From Chitinivibrionales bacterium (GTDB taxonomy: Bacteria; Fibrobacterota; Chitinivibrionia; Chitinivibrionales; FEN-1185), in assembly GCA_028718065.1 (NCBI GenBank), contig JAQUMP010000135.1, positions 1 through 8,229 of the forward strand: a DNA stretch of 8,229 nucleotides. The letters run 5' to 3'. How positions within the stretch are numbered: the stretch's first letter is position 1; every line of letters starts with the position of its first letter. The translations under genes were made by a program, and so were the position numbers. The notes beneath the pieces are model-generated. The model had not been told where the DNA came from and ran no database searches. It saw only the letters and a list, made by a program, of their open reading frames with translations. Below are positions 5,042 through 8,229 of this stretch, one piece after another.

Positions 5042-5515
5042 ATGAAACGTCTCATTGTTGCCCTAACGACTCTCGCGTTTGTGTTTGCGGTGTCTGCCCA
5101 GACCAAAACGGCCACAGCAACGGCCAATGCCGGTGATCTTGAGGCCCTCAAAATTCAGTTGCAAGCCCAGATCGGCGGTAAGCTGGACAATCTTTCACCT
5201 GAAATCCAGAATAAGCTTCAGGAAGCCAAGCAGGCTGTGGAAGCTGCCCGCAATCAGTTTAAAAACATGAACCAGGGTTCCGTTGATGCTGCCAAGACGC
5301 AGGCCCGTACCAATGCTGATAAGGCCTTGGGTGATGCGATCAGGGCGATGGATCAGGTTTGTGCACAGGTCAAGACTGATGTAGAAAAAGCCAAGACCGA
5401 AATCCAGGCCCAACTGCAACAGAGAATTGACGAAGCCGTCAAACTGCAGACCCAGAGCCGTCTGCGTGATGGTTCCGGTTCGGGCACCGGTTCCGGCCCC
5501 AAGGCCGGTAACTAA
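5042..5515 (+). CDS. Exported coiled-coil protein with Gly/Ser-rich tail
   Basis: 157 residues, no family recognised. Residues 1-19 are a clear signal peptide (MKR start, hydrophobic core, AVSA cleavage site before Gln20). A Thr/Ala-rich stretch (20-30) leads into a long amphipathic helical region (about 32-142) rich in Ala, Gln, Lys and Glu with heptad-like Leu/Ile/Val/Ala spacing, as in apolipoprotein-like or periplasmic coiled-coil proteins. One Cys (107) is the only cysteine in the mature part. The tail (143-157) is Gly/Ser-rich (DGSGSGTGSG), perhaps a flexible end. The ribosome site AAGGAG (5030-5035) is 6 bp from the ATG. Codons are strongly biased to AAG, CAG, CTG and GCC compared with its neighbours, suggesting high expression. 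The elaborate upstream region implies tight control. Function unknown. Confidence 0.9.
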   Translation: MKRLIVALTTLAFVFAVSAQTKTATATANAGDLEALKIQLQAQIGGKLDNLSPEIQNKLQEAKQAVEAARNQFKNMNQGSVDAAKTQARTNADKALGDAIRAMDQVCAQVKTDVEKAKTEIQAQLQQRIDEAVKLQTQSRLRDGSGSGTGSGPKAGN

Positions 5516-5560
5516 CTCCCGTCCCTGCCACTCATTTGCACCGATGGCGCAGACTGGGAA

Positions 5561-5590
5561 GAGAGAGGGGTAAAACCCTCTCTCTCATTT
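5561..5590 (+). terminator. Perfect 9-bp hairpin, terminator or attenuator
   Basis: GAGAGAGGG (5561-5569), loop of six (GTAAAA), CCCTCTCTC (5576-5584), followed by a short TCATTTGT. The stem is perfect but the T-run is poor, so partial termination or processing that lowers downstream expression is more likely than a full stop. Confidence 0.6.
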
Positions 5591-5610
5591 GTCAACCAAT
5601 AGGACTCCGT

Positions 5611-6006
5611 ATGAAAAATCAAAGCATATCCCTGACCATCCTGTTCGGGTTACTAATCGCAATAACCGTAAACGGCCAGGAAGATACCAAGGCTAAAAAA
5701 GCCGATGCGAACGAAGTTTTTAATTCCATCATGCTCAATATGCCTGCGGACATGAAAGCACGGGTTGATTCCGCATCGGTCACACAGCGCACACTTAAAA
5801 CAAAACGCACGGCGGGTGTAAAAAATTCCACACAGGAAAAATCTTTGCAGAAAAATAAAAATATCGACAATCGTGACATCAGCCTTGATAAATTACCCGC
5901 ATCTGTCCGGGAAGAAGTCCAGAAAACTTTAAAAGAGCTTGAAAACAGCCAACGGGAAAGGATGCTCGAATTCAAGGAAAGTAAAGACCAGAAAAACGGT
6001 AGGTAA
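5611..6006 (+). CDS. Small exported charged helical protein
   Basis: 131 residues, no family recognised. The start at 5611 is chosen over an in-frame ATG at 5536 because only the former puts the signal peptide (MKN start, SLTILFGLLIAITV core, likely cleavage after Gly22) at the N-terminus, it follows AGGA (5601-5604), and the earlier start would run through the hairpin at 5561-5584. The mature protein is highly charged and probably helical: VFNSIMLNMPADMKARV (36-52), a Lys/Thr/Ser/Asn-rich middle (57-88), then LDKLPASVREEVQKTLKELE (92-111) as a likely coiled coil. It follows the coiled-coil gene, and the two exported helical proteins may work together. Terminal residues are Lys/Asp-rich. Confidence 0.82.
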   Translation: MKNQSISLTILFGLLIAITVNGQEDTKAKKADANEVFNSIMLNMPADMKARVDSASVTQRTLKTKRTAGVKNSTQEKSLQKNKNIDNRDISLDKLPASVREEVQKTLKELENSQRERMLEFKESKDQKNGR

Positions 6007-6070
6007 CCGTTCCAAGTCCATCGGTGCCGACAAACAGGATAAATGCCATTTTTGAGAAAGGCTGGGAATT

Positions 6071-6793
6071 ATGCTTCGAAATTATATTTACCCCGTACTT
6101 TTTGCCATACTGGCAATCCAATCTTTTGCCGCGGCCGACATGACCGTCACCAACACTTCCCTGGGAATTTCCGCTTATCTGCCGGACAACTGGATTGTAA
6201 CCCAGGTAAACGACTCGTACGTTACATTTACAGATACGACTTTTACCTATGGCTCGCAGATCGCTATAAAAAAGTTTACGCGCAACCCGGCAGATTACCT
6301 CCTGCCAAACGACTGGACCAGAGCGCATGTTATCGCGCATCTGTTGGTTGCGCAATACTCCTATGACCCGTTCGGGGCCGTGCTTTACTTTGACTCTTCG
6401 GCTACGTGTGTGCAGGATTCTTTGTGGGCCCCGGAACTGTTCTGTGAATTTTACACCATAGATACAAATCTGGGTTCGTGGGATGAATACATGCGATATG
6501 TGGCCGTGGGCAATTATGGTTACGAATTATACGCTCTCGGTGATACGGCCGATATGAAACAAAACATCGGCATGTATATGGCTATTATCCGTTTTGTGCA
6601 CTTTACCCGTTCCTCAGCGACCGTTTTAACGCAGGCCCCCGCGACCATGCGCAGATCCTTTGCCGCCGCACGCGCAGGTCAGCCGGCCTCCGACATGTAC
6701 GATATTCTGGGAAAACGCGTCCCGGAACGTCATCGCGCCAACGGGATTTATTACCGACCGGCTTCCGCTTCTCTTACCATTAAAGTAAAATAA
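6071..6793 (+). CDS. Secreted protein with C-terminal sorting-like tail
   Basis: 240 residues, no enzyme family recognised. A signal peptide (residues 1-21, ending in SFAA) precedes a region with TNTSLGISAYLPDNWIV (27-43), reminiscent of the short beta-strand openings of DUF-type lipoprotein-like or PsbP-like folds (a Leu-Pro-x-x-Trp motif after a strand), then FTDTTFTYGSQIAI and a mixed alpha/beta body to about 180. Two Cys (113 and 125) could pair in the envelope. An Ala/Arg/Thr-rich linker (181-205) leads to DMYDILGKRVPERHRANGIYY (208-228), which resembles C-terminal tails of secreted Fibrobacterota and Bacteroidota proteins (DxxG-(R/K)-x-V...SGIY). The ribosome site is weak (GGGA, 3 bp away, or AAAGG further off), so the start is slightly uncertain. 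A strong terminator follows at 6793-6843. Confidence 0.88.
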   Translation: MLRNYIYPVLFAILAIQSFAAADMTVTNTSLGISAYLPDNWIVTQVNDSYVTFTDTTFTYGSQIAIKKFTRNPADYLLPNDWTRAHVIAHLLVAQYSYDPFGAVLYFDSSATCVQDSLWAPELFCEFYTIDTNLGSWDEYMRYVAVGNYGYELYALGDTADMKQNIGMYMAIIRFVHFTRSSATVLTQAPATMRRSFAAARAGQPASDMYDILGKRVPERHRANGIYYRPASASLTIKVK

Positions 6794-6843
6794 CGGGAAG
6801 GGAAAGGCCCGACAACCTCGGCCCTTTCCCGTACATTTTTTTT
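6793..6843 (+). terminator. Strong Rho-independent terminator
   Basis: A GC-rich stem pairs ACGGGAAGGG (6793-6802) with CCCTTTCCCGT (6822-6832), with one bulge, and alternatively GGGAAAGG (6800-6807) with CCTTTCCC. It is followed by ACA and T8 (6836-6843). It ends the transcript of the 240-residue secreted protein and separates it from the next gene. Confidence 0.9.
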
Positions 6844-6858
6844 GCAGGCGTGATCCCT

Positions 6859-8229
6859 ATGCGCAGCCGTTATCATATATGTTGTGGGCGATTTGCCGGA
6901 GCGCTCTTCGGCATTGTTTTATGCGGCGCAGTCACCCTCCATGCCAACAGTAAGCCAGGCTTTTACGCGACGTTTAATAAAGGAGTGGCATTTCTTAACC
7001 AAAATAAATCCGACAGCGCCATTTCATATTTTGTCAAAGCATTTGCGGAAGGGCTTTCGCGAGACAGTCTGTTTTATTTCTGGTCCGAAGCCATGTTGCA
7101 AAATGGGGTCTTGGACAGCGCCCTGGCCGCCAACTTTATGGTCTCGGTCACGCACACCGGCCGTTTTAAGATGAATGTTTTGCTGCAACGCCATACGATT
7201 TACAGCCGTCTGGGATGGAGTCGGGACGCGGCACGCCTCCGCGACACTATCATTGCCTTGCCCGAATATCGCCGGTCATTACTGTCTCCGGATTTTGATA
7301 TTGGCCTTACTGCGGGATACGGTCGGGAGGAACGCCTTGCAGATACGGCGCGGCCCTGGGGTTTGGGCGGCGGAAGCCCGCTTAAAAGTTTTGAAAATAG
7401 TTTTTTTGGGCTTTGCGACGTTCGCTCAACATTGAGATTTGGCCTTGGCAAACTCCGCGGAGCGACCGGAATTGCCGGATCAATCATGCGCAGAACGTAT
7501 GATCTTAATTCAACGGTCCGCGCCGGTGATTCAACCGATGTGACCGGATCACTTTTTGCATCGGCTGCGGGCAAATCGTTTGCGTCAACCTATAATCTTT
7601 CTTTAAACCGGCGCTGGGACGACAGCCTTTTTTTAGGCAATAGCCTTGAAAGCGGCGTCTCTGGATCCGGTGCGTGGCTTCCTACGCTCTGGGCTGGAAT
7701 TTCGGCACAGGTGAACACGCGCGGGGCCTATGCAAATTCCCACACATGGCTTTTTGCGTCCGCACGGCAACCGCTGGCTAAACAGGTCAAATTGGATTAC
7801 TTGTTTTTTGTAAACGTGTCTCATGAAAATCCCTCGGAATTCGGCTTTGCCCTGGACACCATGCATGTTCTTTCGGCAGCGGATGCGCGGCGGCCTTATC
7901 CACTTTTTTATACCAACACTACCAACTCCGTGATTATCGACACCTCTTTTTTACGAGTTATTACCGGAGCGCTACGGAACGATATTATCGCCTCGGGCCA
8001 CGATACGCTCATAACGGTCGGGCTAAAGCTGCCCTACTCCAGCGTTCTGATTAATCCCAAAACATCACTTACCATTCAATGGGCTCTGCCGGTCACCGTT
8101 GGATTGTCCTGGAGATTCAACTATTTCTGGGAACCCTACGAATGGGACCAGATTTTGCTCAACGCACACTACCTTGTCTACAGCCGGGCGGATGGGGCTT
8201 GGTATGTAATGCCCGCAGACCCAATGATG
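6859..8229 (+). CDS. Exported TPR plus beta-rich, probably outer-membrane protein (partial, 3' end outside window)
   Basis: The frame is open for 457 codons from ATG 6859 to the window edge without a stop. Residues 1-29 are a signal peptide with a long hydrophobic core (GALFGIVLCGAVTLHA). Residues about 36-134 are helical, with TPR-like periodicity (FNKGVAFLNQNKSDSAISYFVKAF, then FWSEAMLQNGVLDSALAANFM). From about residue 146 the sequence turns into alternating polar/hydrophobic strands with aromatic ends and short turns (FDIGLTAGYGRE, TLRFGLGKLRGATGIAGSIM, SLFASAAGKSFASTYNLSLNRR, SVLINPKTSLTIQWALP), typical of an outer-membrane beta-barrel. A periplasmic TPR part with a barrel resembles PelB/BamD-type or secretion-related designs, but no named family is claimed. 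The ribosome site is weak (AGGCG at 6846-6850). It starts just after a terminator, so it probably has its own promoter. Confidence 0.85.
   Translation, partial: MRSRYHICCGRFAGALFGIVLCGAVTLHANSKPGFYATFNKGVAFLNQNKSDSAISYFVKAFAEGLSRDSLFYFWSEAMLQNGVLDSALAANFMVSVTHTGRFKMNVLLQRHTIYSRLGWSRDAARLRDTIIALPEYRRSLLSPDFDIGLTAGYGREERLADTARPWGLGGGSPLKSFENSFFGLCDVRSTLRFGLGKLRGATGIAGSIMRRTYDLNSTVRAGDSTDVTGSLFASAAGKSFASTYNLSLNRRWDDSLFLGNSLESGVSGSGAWLPTLWAGISAQVNTRGAYANSHTWLFASARQPLAKQVKLDYLFFVNVSHENPSEFGFALDTMHVLSAADARRPYPLFYTNTTNSVIIDTSFLRVITGALRNDIIASGHDTLITVGLKLPYSSVLINPKTSLTIQWALPVTVGLSWRFNYFWEPYEWDQILLNAHYLVYSRADGAWYVMPADPMM

Noticed and set aside
5536..5610. Earlier start for the small charged protein
   Set aside because: It would bury the signal peptide and translate through a perfect hairpin.
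6043..6366. 107-codon plus-strand frame overlapping the 6071 gene
   Set aside because: Different frame, no signal peptide or family, ends inside the clearly coding 6071 frame.
7200..7574. 124-codon minus-strand frame
   Set aside because: It lies opposite the long open frame from 6859, which has the signal peptide and coherent domain pattern; this is a shadow.

Overview
The window looks like chromosome from a Gram-negative, probably anaerobic or environmental bacterium of moderate GC content. Several proteins carry signal peptides, one partial protein looks like an outer-membrane beta-barrel, and one secreted protein ends in a tail like those common in Fibrobacterota/Bacteroidota-type secreted proteins. 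The phylum cannot be fixed from the sequence. No rRNA, tRNA, CRISPR array or intact mobile element was seen.

Layout. (1) 1-1618, minus strand: a two-gene unit with an SPFH/stomatin-like membrane protein (749-1618) followed after 31 bp by an exported helical protein with an internal duplication (717 to beyond base 1). (2) 1619-2008: about 390 bp with no convincing gene. (3) 2009-2851, plus strand: an exported thioredoxin-like protein and a DUF302 protein 12 bp apart. (4) 2868-3028, minus strand: a frameshifted, truncated relic of the start of lgt (prolipoprotein diacylglyceryl transferase). (5) 3127-4717, plus strand: a nickel module, made of the regulator nikR, then two operator-like palindromes of identical geometry, then a CbiM/NikM substrate-binding membrane protein overlapping by four bases with a two-TM NikN-like partner. 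The energising subunits (Q and O) are not in the window. (6) 4718-5041: an AT-rich regulatory region with a perfect 8-bp-arm palindrome, a 15-mer direct repeat and a sigma-54-like promoter. (7) 5042-8229, plus strand: four consecutive exported proteins: a coiled-coil protein, a small charged helical protein, a 240-residue secreted protein followed by a strong terminator, and a partial TPR plus beta-barrel protein running off the end.

How it fits together. NikR (sensor) most likely represses the nikM/nikN-like pair in nickel-replete cells through the two operators just upstream of nikM. The thioredoxin and DUF302 proteins form a probable redox or sulfur-related pair. The SPFH protein and its exported partner look like a membrane-organisation or envelope-stress unit. 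The 5042-8229 run is an envelope-protein cluster of unknown function, possibly activated by a sigma-54 system. The parts that merit most attention are the paired NikR-type operators, the lgt relic, the elaborate regulatory region before 5042, and the exported partner of the SPFH protein.
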